64,000 bases of DNA. Origin: Companilactobacillus musae. GTDB lineage: Bacteria > Bacillota > Bacilli > Lactobacillales > Lactobacillaceae. A program made the position numbers and the translations under genes. Below are positions 19,379 to 28,139 of this stretch, one piece after another (within the stretch, counting starts at the first letter, position 1; each line of letters opens with the position of its first letter). A model generated the notes under the pieces. It was not told the DNA's origin. It saw nothing but the letters and a program-made list of their open reading frames with translations, and ran no database searches. The stretch spans positions 124,001 to 188,000 of the forward strand of contig NZ_BIFW01000004.1 of the NCBI RefSeq assembly GCF_003967595.1. Reading direction: 5' to 3'.

Positions 19379-21096
19379 TACATACCCCCCTCTCTAGCTT
19401 TTTGAGTTCGATAAATTTCCTGGTAAACTTCGTTGCTAGCAACTAATTCTTTATGATTACCATTACCGACAATATGTCCATCATCTAAAACTAAGATTCG
19501 ATCAGCCCGTAAGATTGAAGAAATCTTTTCAGCAATCACTACTGTGGTAGTTGTAGTTAAGTCCTTATCCAAGGCTTCTTGAACCAATTTTTCAGATTGA
19601 GCATCAAGTGCCGAAGTGGCATCATCAAGAATTAAAATTTTAGGTTCCGCAATAACACCACGTGTAATTGACAAACGTTGCTTTTGCCCACCAGAAAAGT
19701 TTGATGAACGCTCTTCAACTGGTGCATCATACATCAATGGCAAACGTTCAATAAACTCTGATGCTTGAGCAATATTAGCGGCCCATTGCATTTGGTTGGG
19801 ACTAGCATCCTCTTTTACTTGACGCAAATTAGCTGAAATCGTTCCCGAGAACAAAGTAGATCTTTGTAAAACATAAGCGACTGTATCACGTAAAGATTTT
19901 TCGGGTAGTTGACGGACATCAACTCCACCAACTTTTATAACCCCACTGTCAGGATCATATAAACGCGCTATCAACTGTGCCAAAGTCGTCTTACCAGAAC
20001 CAGTAGCACCAACGATTCCAATCATTTCTCCAGCGTTAACTTTAAAACTGATATCTTTCAAGGTAGGTGCGTCATCTCCAGGATAAGTGAAAGTTACATG
20101 ATCAAATTCAATATCACCTTCAACCGGAGTTGCATCGCCTTTAACATAAGTCATGCTAGGATCTGTTTGCATAACTTCACCAATTCTTCCTAGAGAAATA
20201 TTAGCTCTAGAAGCAGCTATCATAAGAAAGCCACCATTAATAACTGCAAATAAAATCTGCATCAAATACGAAATGAAACTAGTGATTGCTGCTAAATAAG
20301 TTGGATGAACAGTTAAATTTTTTCCTACCAAATAAACAGCTAAAACGACTGCTATATTAGCGGTCAAAAAGAAGGCTGGCATCAAAATAGCAAAAGTATA
20401 ACCAATTTTGGCTGTAACTTTAGTTAAACTATCTGAAGCTTTTGAGAATTTAGTAATTTCGTGAGGTTCTTGTACAAATGACTTCACAACTCTAATTCCC
20501 ATCAAATTTTCACGAGCAACAGTATTAACATTTTCAATATCCTGTTGCGTTTCTGCAAAATAACTACTCATTTTTTGATATGAGTACCAACTAACAGCAA
20601 TAACAATGATCATCATGCCAATTAAAACCCACCATTGTTGTGGCATGGTAATCATTGCCAGAATGAAAGCTCCAATAAAGAGTAATGGAATTCGACTAAC
20701 TTGTTGAAAACCAGCCATTACAATTTGTTGAACCTGATTAATATCATTCGTCATTCTAACGACCAAATTAGATGCTGAAAATTTTTCAACATCCGCATAA
20801 GCAAAAGTTTGAACCTTATTATATAAATCGGCCCGCAGATCAGTTGCCACTCCTAGAGCTACATGTGCGGAATAAATAGTATTGATAACACCAGCGATGA
20901 TTCCGATAATCGCTAAAATAATCAAAACTATCCCTTGTTGAAAAATAGTGCTTTTATCACCCTTTAAAATAGCATTCATGATTACTTGTAATAATCGTGG
21001 TTGCCACAATGTCGCAAATACTAGAGCAATGATTGATATAAGCGCAATATAAACATCTTTGCGATAGCGCTTAATATACGGCATTAATACTTTCAT
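19378..21096 (-). CDS. ABC exporter half-transporter, degenerate-site subunit (LmrC/BmrC-like)
   Basis: A 572-residue half-transporter with an N-terminal six-helix membrane domain and a C-terminal ATPase domain: Walker A GATGSGKTT (about 358), intact signature FSGGQKQR, and Walker B ILILDDATS, where Asp replaces the catalytic Glu. With the downstream subunit it would form a heterodimer with one hydrolysing and one degenerate site. AGGAGGGGAG precedes ATG 21096. A leader ORF and attenuator-like hairpin lie just upstream, so expression probably responds to translation conditions. Confidence 0.9.
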   Translation of the reverse strand: MKVLMPYIKRYRKDVYIALISIIALVFATLWQPRLLQVIMNAILKGDKSTIFQQGIVLIILAIIGIIAGVINTIYSAHVALGVATDLRADLYNKVQTFAYADVEKFSASNLVVRMTNDINQVQQIVMAGFQQVSRIPLLFIGAFILAMITMPQQWWVLIGMMIIVIAVSWYSYQKMSSYFAETQQDIENVNTVARENLMGIRVVKSFVQEPHEITKFSKASDSLTKVTAKIGYTFAILMPAFFLTANIAVVLAVYLVGKNLTVHPTYLAAITSFISYLMQILFAVINGGFLMIAASRANISLGRIGEVMQTDPSMTYVKGDATPVEGDIEFDHVTFTYPGDDAPTLKDISFKVNAGEMIGIVGATGSGKTTLAQLIARLYDPDSGVIKVGGVDVRQLPEKSLRDTVAYVLQRSTLFSGTISANLRQVKEDASPNQMQWAANIAQASEFIERLPLMYDAPVEERSSNFSGGQKQRLSITRGVIAEPKILILDDATSALDAQSEKLVQEALDKDLTTTTTVVIAEKISSILRADRILVLDDGHIVGNGNHKELVASNEVYQEIYRTQKAREGGM

Positions 21097-21131
21097 TAAA
21101 TTCTCCCCTCCTATTAAGGTCTTAATTCAGT

Positions 21132-21177
21132 AAAAAAAAAGACACTTAGCAGCAGTCAGCTACCTAGCATCTTGTCC
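21132..21177 (-). promoter_or_regulatory. Attenuator-like hairpin upstream of the ABC exporter operon
   Basis: On the minus strand GATGCTAGGTAGC pairs, with several G-U pairs, with GCTGCTAAGTGTC and is followed by nine T residues. It stands between the leader ORF and the first transporter gene and has the form of an intrinsic terminator inside the leader. Confidence 0.65.
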
Positions 21178-21181
21178 AGCC

Positions 21182-21265
21182 TCAATAATAAAGACCCTCC
21201 AATGAAACCTTAACTTGAATCAAAACATTAGTAGCAATATTACAGTTAATAAATATTAAATTCAA
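21182..21265 (-). CDS. Putative 27-residue leader peptide of the ABC exporter operon
   Basis: Reads from TTG 21265 to TGA 21182: 27 codons beginning MNLIFINCNIATN and ending EGLYY. GGGAGG lies four bases upstream, stronger than expected by chance. The stop codon is just before the attenuator-like hairpin. In Bacillus subtilis the bmrCD exporter is controlled by translation of the leader bmrB with ribosome-mediated attenuation; the layout here suggests the same logic. The peptide sequence itself is not recognised. The TTG start is the weak point. Confidence 0.55.
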   Translation of the reverse strand: MNLIFINCNIATNVLIQVKVSLEGLYY

Positions 21266-21285
21266 GTATCCTCCCTAATAATACA

Positions 21286-21336
21286 AAAAATATCTCACAA
21301 TTACAGATATTTTATCCTATAATTGCAAGATATTTA
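21286..21336 (-). terminator. Terminator of the lpd operon
   Basis: On the minus strand AAATATCT..CAATTA pairs with TAATTG..AGATATTT followed by T residues, directly after the lpdD stop. Confidence 0.8.
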
Positions 21337-21343
21337 TTATTTT

Positions 21344-21751
21344 CTATGTGGGATTTTCCTTATCACTATAATAAATCGGTTCAGCAATTTTAAAATCCGT
21401 TTTTTGTAGCCAAGTTTTAATTTGATTACCTAAATTCTGTGACATTTGACTTGAAACCATAATTTGTTTCTTAGAAATATGGTTAACGTGAACGCCGGCA
21501 GTTATAGTACAGCTACCTAATAAGACTGGTTGAATTATTTTTCCAACTCTTATTGCTAACACATCGTCCTTATGGAATCTACCATCATGACTTGGGTATT
21601 TGATTGTTTGTAATTTTGTATCTCTAGTCAAAGTCGTAACAGTTCCAATATGAGGATTGTCCCCACCAGTAATGGCAATAAATAAATCTTTACCGATCAC
21701 CTTTACTTCGGCAGTCATCGTGTAATTTTCTTTAGTAACAATAAATTCCAT
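21344..21751 (-). CDS. lpdD: LpdD-like gallate decarboxylase accessory protein
   Basis: A 135-residue protein (MEFIVTKENYTMTAEVKVIG...) encoded last in the lpd cluster. Such small proteins accompany the UbiD-type gallate decarboxylase LpdC in lactobacilli; their exact role is unsettled. ATG 21751 overlaps the lpdB stop by one base (TAATG), and GGAGGG lies in the end of lpdB, so the genes are coupled. An in-frame ATG at 21766 would put the GGAGGG site inside the coding region, so I rejected it. The assignment rests mainly on position and size. Confidence 0.75.
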   Translation of the reverse strand: MEFIVTKENYTMTAEVKVIGKDLFIAITGGDNPHIGTVTTLTRDTKLQTIKYPSHDGRFHKDDVLAIRVGKIIQPVLLGSCTITAGVHVNHISKKQIMVSSQMSQNLGNQIKTWLQKTDFKIAEPIYYSDKENPT

Positions 21752-22323
21752 TAGATGCCCTCCCAACGACCATTAATCTCGTTTTCGATTCTCAAAGCGT
21801 CCAAAACCTTCATTGTCTGATGATCTACTAGATCTTGAATAGTTTGGGGATGATTGTAAAAAGCTGGAATTGGTGGGATCATTTGAACGCCCATCTTGGA
21901 AAGCTTAGTCATATTCTCTAAATGTATCGTATTCAATGGAGTTTCACGAGGTACCATAATTAGTTTACGCTGTTCTTTTAATGTGACATCGGCCGCACGA
22001 GAAATTAAATTATCACCGATACCAACTGCGATACTCGCTACCGTCTTCATACTAGCGGGAACAATCACCATACCATCAGTTAAAAATGAACCACTAGCAA
22101 TTGTTGCTCCCAAGTCACTATCACTATAAAAATAATCAGCTAATTTTTTAACATCTGCCAATGACATTTCAGTTTCTAACTGCAAGTTTTTCTTGGCCCA
22201 AGCACTGAAAACAACATGCGTTTCTACATTAGCAATTTTTTGTAGTTTTTTCATTAAGTCAATTGCATAAATTGTACCTGAAGCACCGGTAACTCCAATA
22301 ACTATTTTTCTCTTGCACGCCAT
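21751..22323 (-). CDS. lpdB: UbiX-family flavin prenyltransferase (LpdB)
   Basis: A 190-residue enzyme that makes prenylated FMN, the cofactor of UbiD-type decarboxylases, from FMN and dimethylallyl phosphate. The start KIVIGVTGASGTIYAIDLMKKL is the flavin-binding motif, followed by FSAWAKKNLQLET, MVIVPASMKTVASIAVGIGDNLISRAADVTLKE and the Arg-rich PRETPLNTIHLENMTKL. AAGGAG precedes ATG 22323; an upstream in-frame start at 22356 would overlap lpdC. Its place between lpdC and lpdD links cofactor supply to the decarboxylase. Confidence 0.92.
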   Translation of the reverse strand: MACKRKIVIGVTGASGTIYAIDLMKKLQKIANVETHVVFSAWAKKNLQLETEMSLADVKKLADYFYSDSDLGATIASGSFLTDGMVIVPASMKTVASIAVGIGDNLISRAADVTLKEQRKLIMVPRETPLNTIHLENMTKLSKMGVQMIPPIPAFYNHPQTIQDLVDHQTMKVLDALRIENEINGRWEGI

Positions 22324-22334
22324 TTTATCACTCC

Positions 22335-23810
22335 TTATTCTAGATACTTTTTCCAATCCTTCACTTCTTTAAATTGAGCTCTTACAAATTGATCCTTCAT
22401 ATCAAATGGAACTGTTCCATCGATAATTGTCTTAGAACTCATTCCACGTACTCGAATTGACTTAGGATCATATTCAGGTCTTTCTGAAGGATCTAAGGGA
22501 TGATTTCTCATTCCTGGTAAAACCATAATATCTTTGTCACCCTGGAAACGTGTATTCATCGTCCAAATAACATCATTCATATCAAAAATGTCTACATCAT
22601 CATCAACTAAAAAGACCGTCTTTAATTCTTTGAAAGCTGACAAAGCTAATATTGCAGCTTGTCTTTGAATTCCTTCATCGGCCTCATCATCTTTATGGAT
22701 CTGCATGATAGTCATCAATTTACCACCACCTGCTGGTGGATTATAAACATTTACAACCTTTCCCGGAATAGCTTTATCAACTAATTCAAGGATACTTGCT
22801 TCGGTCGGAATACCAGCCATTGATACATGCTCTTCACTAGGTCCAATCATTGTCTGCATAATAGGATTATCTTTACGATGTGTAATAGCCTTGATTTTAA
22901 CAACATTAACGGCTGGATTAGCATCACCATTGTAACCAGGGAACTCTGGCATTGCTTTACCTGTATGAGTATTAATGTCTTCTTGCATTGTTTGATTAGG
23001 CATGATTTCGGCTTCAATAACGTATTCAGCACGAGCAATTGCTTTTTCGTCGACCGTTTTGGCATCAACTAGTTGTACCGCTTGATTTCTCAAAGCACCG
23101 GCAATATTCAATTCGTCGTAACCTAGTGGCGTTGTAGGTGGTTCAAAAGTTGCTCCAATAGTGATAGCTGGATCCAAACCGATATTAATTGTAATTGGCA
23201 TTGGTCGATCTAATTTTTCAAATTGTTTCTGGAAATTACCAATATGACGACCGCCAGGCATAATATACATACCAATCGTGTCCTTACCTTCCAAAACCAT
23301 TCGATGAATCGTAACATCAGTCATAGTCTTATCTGGATTTGAACCTAAGACCAATCCTTCAGTAATATATGGACCAGCATCATACTCAGTATTAGTTGGT
23401 GCGGGCAAAATTTTGCGAATATCAAAATCCTTATCCGTTGCTTTGTGGACAACTTCTTGAACGGGAGCTTTGTCAGAATCGACCGTTACTGGAGCAACTG
23501 GGTGCTCAACTGAATCTTTCAATAATCGGCCCAAAGTCTTATAGTCATGATGTAAAATTATTCCATCACGTTTACGACTGGCCATAGCACCAATGAAGAT
23601 TCTCGTCCCAGGAAACCCCTTGATATTATTAAACATCATTGCTGGTCCTTCTTGAGTTGGGCGTTTAACCGTTCCCCCAGCTCCAATATAACGATAGACA
23701 CCTGATAACTCAGCATCGGGATCCACTTCAACATCGGTTTCGTGATATTGACCAGGAGCTTCTTTTAATTCATCAATAACTCTTCTCAAATCGTATGGTT
23801 GTTCTGACAT
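22335..23810 (-). CDS. lpdC: UbiD-family gallate/phenolic acid decarboxylase (LpdC)
   Basis: A 491-residue prFMN-dependent decarboxylase. Opening MSEQPYDLRRVIDELKEAPG, mid-section HRMVLEGKD...YIMPGGRHIG, and AGIPTEASILELVDKAIPGKV, NPPAGGGKLMTIMQIHKD and RNHPLDPSERPEYDPKS closely follow L. plantarum LpdC as I remember it, including total length. It would remove the carboxyl group of gallic or protocatechuic acid, giving pyrogallol or catechol, in tannin breakdown. GGAGG precedes ATG 23810. It is first in the lpdC-lpdB-lpdD operon. Substrate specificity is by similarity only. Confidence 0.9.
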   Translation of the reverse strand: MSEQPYDLRRVIDELKEAPGQYHETDVEVDPDAELSGVYRYIGAGGTVKRPTQEGPAMMFNNIKGFPGTRIFIGAMASRKRDGIILHHDYKTLGRLLKDSVEHPVAPVTVDSDKAPVQEVVHKATDKDFDIRKILPAPTNTEYDAGPYITEGLVLGSNPDKTMTDVTIHRMVLEGKDTIGMYIMPGGRHIGNFQKQFEKLDRPMPITINIGLDPAITIGATFEPPTTPLGYDELNIAGALRNQAVQLVDAKTVDEKAIARAEYVIEAEIMPNQTMQEDINTHTGKAMPEFPGYNGDANPAVNVVKIKAITHRKDNPIMQTMIGPSEEHVSMAGIPTEASILELVDKAIPGKVVNVYNPPAGGGKLMTIMQIHKDDEADEGIQRQAAILALSAFKELKTVFLVDDDVDIFDMNDVIWTMNTRFQGDKDIMVLPGMRNHPLDPSERPEYDPKSIRVRGMSSKTIIDGTVPFDMKDQFVRAQFKEVKDWKKYLE

Positions 23811-23881
23811 AAAATTGCCTCCTCTTTCTTAACAAGAATCATTATAAGTTGGCAAACGATTGGGAACAATTCATGATATAG

Positions 23882-23913
23882 AAAAAGGTATTCCATAATG
23901 GAATACCTTTTTC
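23882..23913. terminator. Short bidirectional terminator
   Basis: AAAAAGGTATTCCA / TGGAATACCTTTTT, a perfect stem between the small membrane protein gene and lpdC. Confidence 0.8.
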
Positions 23914-23915
23914 AT

Positions 23916-24200
23916 TTAACCTTGTTCCATTGAAAGAACTGCTACGATCAAGGAAATAACCCAGACTGCAATCATATAGCCATAGAACAACATATTTTGC
24001 TTTTTATATTTAAGATTTCGTGATGAATTGATCATTGCTTCAACAAAAGAAATAATTGGAATATAGACACTCAAACCAGTGATACTGATAACAAACGAAG
24101 TATTCCAAACGCCTCCGTTCATTCGTAAGTACAAACTATATAAATAAAGCAATATCAACAACAACGTAGGTATTACTTCAAAAATCCGACGAATTTTCAT
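23916..24200 (-). CDS. Small membrane protein, unknown
   Basis: A 94-residue protein with three predicted membrane segments (about 8-26, 34-55, 72-90) separated by short loops, the second basic (SSRNLKYKKQN). GGGAGAT lies upstream of ATG 24200 and a terminator follows the stop, so it is its own transcription unit. I do not recognise a family and no neighbour suggests a job. Confidence 0.65.
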   Translation of the reverse strand: MKIRRIFEVIPTLLLILLYLYSLYLRMNGGVWNTSFVISITGLSVYIPIISFVEAMINSSRNLKYKKQNMLFYGYMIAVWVISLIVAVLSMEQG

Positions 24201-24248
24201 AAAAAATGCTATCTCCCATCTTCGGTATGATTCTTCTTAATTAAAAAT

Positions 24249-24408
24249 GCCGTCCTCCGCAACAAAGAAAACTGGGCTGGAACGTAGTGGGCACAGATTT
24301 GAGCTAATTGAAGTTCGCAATTATCTCAAATACTGGCCTTCTACTAACCTCACTACGTGAGCTAAGTAGAATTTCACTACTGAGCCCATTTTCTTTGTTA
24401 CTCCGGAC
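24249..24408 (+). repeat. Paired structured repeat E (subtype 1, forward)
   Basis: Starts GCCGTCCTCCG and ends CTCCGGAC. Stem AACAAAGAAAA / TTTTCTTTGTT plus GGGCT/AGCCC. The core carries two clear inner hairpins: TTTGAGCTAATTG / CAATTATCTCAAA and TTCTACT / AGTAGAA with CTCAC..GTGAG. Confidence 0.88.
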
Positions 24409-24487
24409 TAGTGTATTACTCTGCTTTTTTAAATATATAAAATTGAATACTGCAAATCTTGTTAACAATAATAGAATTCAATCTTCA

Positions 24488-24643
24488 GTCGGGAGCAAAC
24501 TCTCTGTGGACGCTCAGTGGTGAAATTATTCTTAGTGGGGAACCCACTTAGAATAAGGCCAATCTTGAAGACAATGTGAACTTCATTGGCTCCAAGTTGT
24601 GCCCACCACGTTCCAGCAGCCCACAGAGAGTTTGCGGACGACG
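24488..24643 (-). repeat. Paired structured repeat F (subtype 2, reverse)
   Basis: Starts GTCGGGAGC and ends GCGGACGACG. Stem GCAAACTCTCTGTGG / CCACAGAGAGTTTGC, compensated relative to B, C and I. It forms an inverted pair with E. Confidence 0.86.
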
Positions 24644-24747
24644 AAATCATAAAATAATTCAGTTAATATTCGTTCCACAAACAATTTGGTATATACAATT
24701 ATCATACCTTAATTTATTGAAAATTAAACTGCTCATTTATTATGGAA

Positions 24748-24762
24748 TGTCATAATGTGACA
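24748..24762. promoter_or_regulatory. Inverted repeat in the promoter of the 24812 gene
   Basis: TGTCA-N5-TGACA lies in the -35 area of a promoter whose -10 TATAAT is at 24774-24779. It is a possible operator, perhaps for autoregulation. Confidence 0.4.
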
Positions 24763-24811
24763 ATCTGATTTTATATAATAGATTTATCAAATAGATGGGA
24801 CGGTGCTTCAC

Positions 24812-25582
24812 ATGACAAATTCTTACTCAAAATCATACAAAAATGTTAAAACTGAAATTATTGATATGGTAAAAGACAGCGAAAACGATGAAACCTGGGG
24901 TATTACTTTTGATGCTTCACCTTACATGGAACAGTTTGACATCTCTGACAAAACCTTAGACCGCATTCTGGTACAACTTGATCATGAAAACTATATTGAA
25001 TTTGGTGCTAATCATCGTTTCTATGTTGCTTATCGTCCCTACCAAGGCAAAAAGCGTGAACTTTTTTGGGTAACTAAATTTGCTCAAAATAAACGTTTTA
25101 AAAATTATTTTGAAACTACCTTTTTGAATAATCATGCTGATGATTACGGCATGTATGTTGAACGTGAAAATTGCCGTTTGAAAGATCAATTTGCTTTTTC
25201 TGTTATCGATCAAGACGAATTACGTAATCTACCACAATCTCGTTTAACAAACGCGGCTGGTGTGATTTACCAACTTGATGATCCTACAATTGATGCTAAA
25301 ACCATTTTGAAATTAAAATACCATTCCGTTAATCTCGTCTTACTTGGCAACGATCAATCACGTTTAAACAATTACTCGACTGTTTCTTCTATTTATTTAG
25401 AGGACTACAACATTCGTAAAAGTAACTCCAAATTCTTTATTTACAATTTTCATTATTATTTCCAAGATCTGACTTCAGATTATACGCAAGTCATTGAGAG
25501 CGCAATTTCACTCCTTAAATGGCAAAATAAAACTAATCGTCATTATCCAATTCAACACCTTGAAATGGAACGTGCTGAATAA
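24812..25582 (+). CDS. Unidentified cytosolic protein with a possible winged-helix N-terminus
   Basis: A 256-residue soluble protein, start MTNSYSKSYKNVKTEIIDMVKD. Residues about 5-75 (helix-rich start, then ISDKTLDRILVQLDHENYIEFGANHRFYVAYRP) have the layout of a winged helix, and the rest resembles a ligand-binding domain only in a general way. This could be a GntR-type regulator (UTRA-like C-terminus), but I see no diagnostic motif. ATG 24812 follows GGGACGGTG; an upstream ATG at 24803 overlaps that site. An inverted repeat sits in its promoter. Monocistronic with a terminator. Confidence 0.6.
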   Translation: MTNSYSKSYKNVKTEIIDMVKDSENDETWGITFDASPYMEQFDISDKTLDRILVQLDHENYIEFGANHRFYVAYRPYQGKKRELFWVTKFAQNKRFKNYFETTFLNNHADDYGMYVERENCRLKDQFAFSVIDQDELRNLPQSRLTNAAGVIYQLDDPTIDAKTILKLKYHSVNLVLLGNDQSRLNNYSTVSSIYLEDYNIRKSNSKFFIYNFHYYFQDLTSDYTQVIESAISLLKWQNKTNRHYPIQHLEMERAE

Positions 25583-25652
25583 AAAAACAGGCATCTATTA
25601 AGAAATCGATCATAAAAATGATCAAATCCTTCTTAATAGATACCTGTTTTTG
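25583..25652 (+). terminator. Terminator after the 24812 gene
   Basis: AAAACAGGCATCTATTAAGA pairs with TCTTAATAGATACCTGTTTT, followed by T residues. Confidence 0.8.
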
Positions 25653-25701
25653 TTTTATAATTTAAATTTTCAGATTTAATTAACAACAAGGTAAAAAACT
25701 A

Positions 25702-25801
25702 ATCCGGAACAACAAAGAAAATTGGCTTAGTAGTGAACTTCAATTAGCTCAAATCTGTGCCCACTACGTTACAGACCAATTTCTTTGTTGTGGAGGACGG
25801 C
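25702..25801 (-). repeat. Structured repeat G (subtype 1, reverse, internally deleted)
   Basis: About 100 bp. Both ends and the stem AACAAAGAAAATTGG / CCAATTTCTTTGTT are kept, but one inner hairpin (the TTCTACT arm) and much of the core are lost. It is not paired with a subtype 2 copy. It lies between two convergent genes. Confidence 0.8.
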
Positions 25802-25814
25802 ATCCCTCAATATC

Positions 25815-28139
25815 CTACTTTTTAGAAGTCTTTTTCTTAGGCAAATTCAATTCAAATAACAACGGATTAGAGTCCGGCGCAATTCGTAAACAGAGTTCTT
25901 GTTGAGCCCTAGTTACCCCAACATAAAGCAAACGTCGTTCCTCTTCAACAAAGGCTGAGTAATTCTCTACCTCTTTATAAAAACCATGGAACATTGCAAA
26001 TTCCTTTTTCTTATCCAAAGTTTTTTCCAAATTGATCGGATTAAAGGCATTATTATTCGTAATATCTTTATAGTCATCAATATGAGCCGAACTCAAAGCT
26101 CGTTCTAAAAATTCATAGCTCTTGTTATACACTGTCTTCCACTTTTTAACGAACTGATCGAATGCCATTTCTGGAGGGAACCAATCATTTAAAGCTACAC
26201 CTGCACTTTCAACTTCTTTATTGGTCAAACCGTAAAGATAAACATACTTAAACTCCAAACCTTTAGCTTGATGCAGGGACAAAAATTGAATTCGATGTTC
26301 CTGTTTTCCCTGTTCCATTCGACTGGATAAAATTGACTTTTTCCGTTCCTCGTCGAAGAAGAAGTCGTCGATGCTTTGATAATTCTCTAACTCTTCTTCC
26401 AAATACTTCTTAATATCGTTAACTTCAGTTTTGGACATGAAATTTTTCTCTTCCATGTAATCAAAATACTTATCGGTCAATTTAGTAGCTGCTTTATACA
26501 AATCTTCAATTAAACTATGAGATAGTTTAGTTTTGCTTTCAAGATTATCAGCTTCCGATAGTCGTTGTTTAAAACGTTTAATACTATTGAAGTAAACTTG
26601 AACTCGTTCATCAGTACGTTTATAGGGTGTATTAGTTTCAGCGTTGTAAGCTTCTGCGGCTAATAAATACTTACTTAACTTTCGAAATTCATCATTAGCT
26701 CGAGCTTCTACTTTTCCCGTGTGATCCTTGTAAGCTCGAAAACCGATTCGATTTGCCTGATCAGCAAAATATTTATACTTATCTTGCCACAGAGCCATCA
26801 TCAGCTCGACAATAATTCGATAGACGATATTATTCTGCAAAATAGCACTAGAATTATTGATATTGGCATAAATTTTCTGATTAGCTAACCAATCTGCCAA
26901 CAACATTCGCGAAGAATTATAACGTACCAAAATTGCAATATCATCGTTGTTGATTTCAGGATCATTTATTTGTTTGACCAGTCGTTTTAGCATTTTTGAG
27001 CCGCTGCTAAAACCCGATTTTTTACTACTATATAATACGAATTTCCCCACATCTTTACGTCCAGAAAGAAGTTTTTTATCAAGGCGAACATGATTATGCT
27101 TGATTAAAGGAATCACACGTTTTAATATTTTTTCACCAGTACGATAATTAGTAGAGAGATTATGTTTTTGAGCATTCGGTAAAAGCCGTTTGTAATTCAA
27201 AATATATTGAGGATTACTGCCACGGAATGAATAAATACTTTGGTCATCATCCCCAATCACAATCAAATGTTGCATTGTTTCAGGACTTAACAATTGTGAA
27301 ATAATTTGCCACTGTAAGTTATCAATATCTTGGAACTCGTCAATTACGGCAATTTTATAACGCGACATGATCTGTTGATAATAGTTCAAGTACTGTGGAT
27401 CTTTCATACTCTCCAATAGCAACATTTTCATATCGTTAAAATCAATATAACCATTGCGACGCTTGAGTTCCTGATACTTATCAATCACATCTACATAATC
27501 TTCATAAAATTCCTGACTATGGTTTTGTCTAGAAAATTCTGACATCACCTTAATAGCTGCACTCAAAGGTTGTTCTTGAGTAGCAGTAGGCAAAACGCCA
27601 TCAGTCGTTAATCCTTGATTGATCATATAATCGTTGAGATCAAACATTTCTTCTAGCATTTCTGCCTTAGTAATAACATTACTGGGATGCTTGATTTGGT
27701 CAGATAAATCCCTCATAAATAACCGATAACTCGTCAATACTTGGGCACTTTGGTACTCAGGATTTTGACGCAACAATTGGTAAAACAGAGCATGGAACGT
27801 GGTGAAATTAGGTCTACCAATTGAAAATTCCAGACCAGCATCACTTAACTGTGAAACAAAGCTATCATATCTTTCACCCATATCAACACGCGATTTGTGA
27901 GAAAAAGTAATTCCTAAAATTTCATCTGGATCAGCATTGCCTTTAGCAATAGCAATCAGAGCCATTAAAATAAAAATCGTTGTTTTACCAGATCCAGCAC
28001 AGGCATTAACTAACAACGGTTTAGTAAAATCATTATTTAAAATTGCAATTTGTTCATCGGAGAACTTCATATTAAGACCTGATTCCATCAGATCAATAAT
28101 TGCTTTTGTTGATAAATCTTGAATATCCTTATCCCCCAA
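25815..28139 (-). CDS. UvrD/Rep-family ATP-dependent DNA helicase
   Basis: A 774-residue superfamily 1 helicase. Motif I is NACAGSGKTT (about 46-55), followed by motif II AVIDEFQDID, motif III VIGDDDQSIYSFRG, motif IV region LSTNYRTGEKIL, motif V LSLHQAKGLEFKYVYLYGL and motif VI LLYVGVTRAQ. It likely unwinds DNA in repair or recombination. The start is uncertain: the ORF begins at TTG 28139, overlapping the LysR gene end by 11 bases, and in-frame ATGs follow at 28088 and 28070. It overlaps and probably follows the lysR gene on one transcript. Confidence 0.9.
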   Translation of the reverse strand: MGDKDIQDLSTKAIIDLMESGLNMKFSDEQIAILNNDFTKPLLVNACAGSGKTTIFILMALIAIAKGNADPDEILGITFSHKSRVDMGERYDSFVSQLSDAGLEFSIGRPNFTTFHALFYQLLRQNPEYQSAQVLTSYRLFMRDLSDQIKHPSNVITKAEMLEEMFDLNDYMINQGLTTDGVLPTATQEQPLSAAIKVMSEFSRQNHSQEFYEDYVDVIDKYQELKRRNGYIDFNDMKMLLLESMKDPQYLNYYQQIMSRYKIAVIDEFQDIDNLQWQIISQLLSPETMQHLIVIGDDDQSIYSFRGSNPQYILNYKRLLPNAQKHNLSTNYRTGEKILKRVIPLIKHNHVRLDKKLLSGRKDVGKFVLYSSKKSGFSSGSKMLKRLVKQINDPEINNDDIAILVRYNSSRMLLADWLANQKIYANINNSSAILQNNIVYRIIVELMMALWQDKYKYFADQANRIGFRAYKDHTGKVEARANDEFRKLSKYLLAAEAYNAETNTPYKRTDERVQVYFNSIKRFKQRLSEADNLESKTKLSHSLIEDLYKAATKLTDKYFDYMEEKNFMSKTEVNDIKKYLEEELENYQSIDDFFFDEERKKSILSSRMEQGKQEHRIQFLSLHQAKGLEFKYVYLYGLTNKEVESAGVALNDWFPPEMAFDQFVKKWKTVYNKSYEFLERALSSAHIDDYKDITNNNAFNPINLEKTLDKKKEFAMFHGFYKEVENYSAFVEEERRLLYVGVTRAQQELCLRIAPDSNPLLFELNLPKKKTSKK

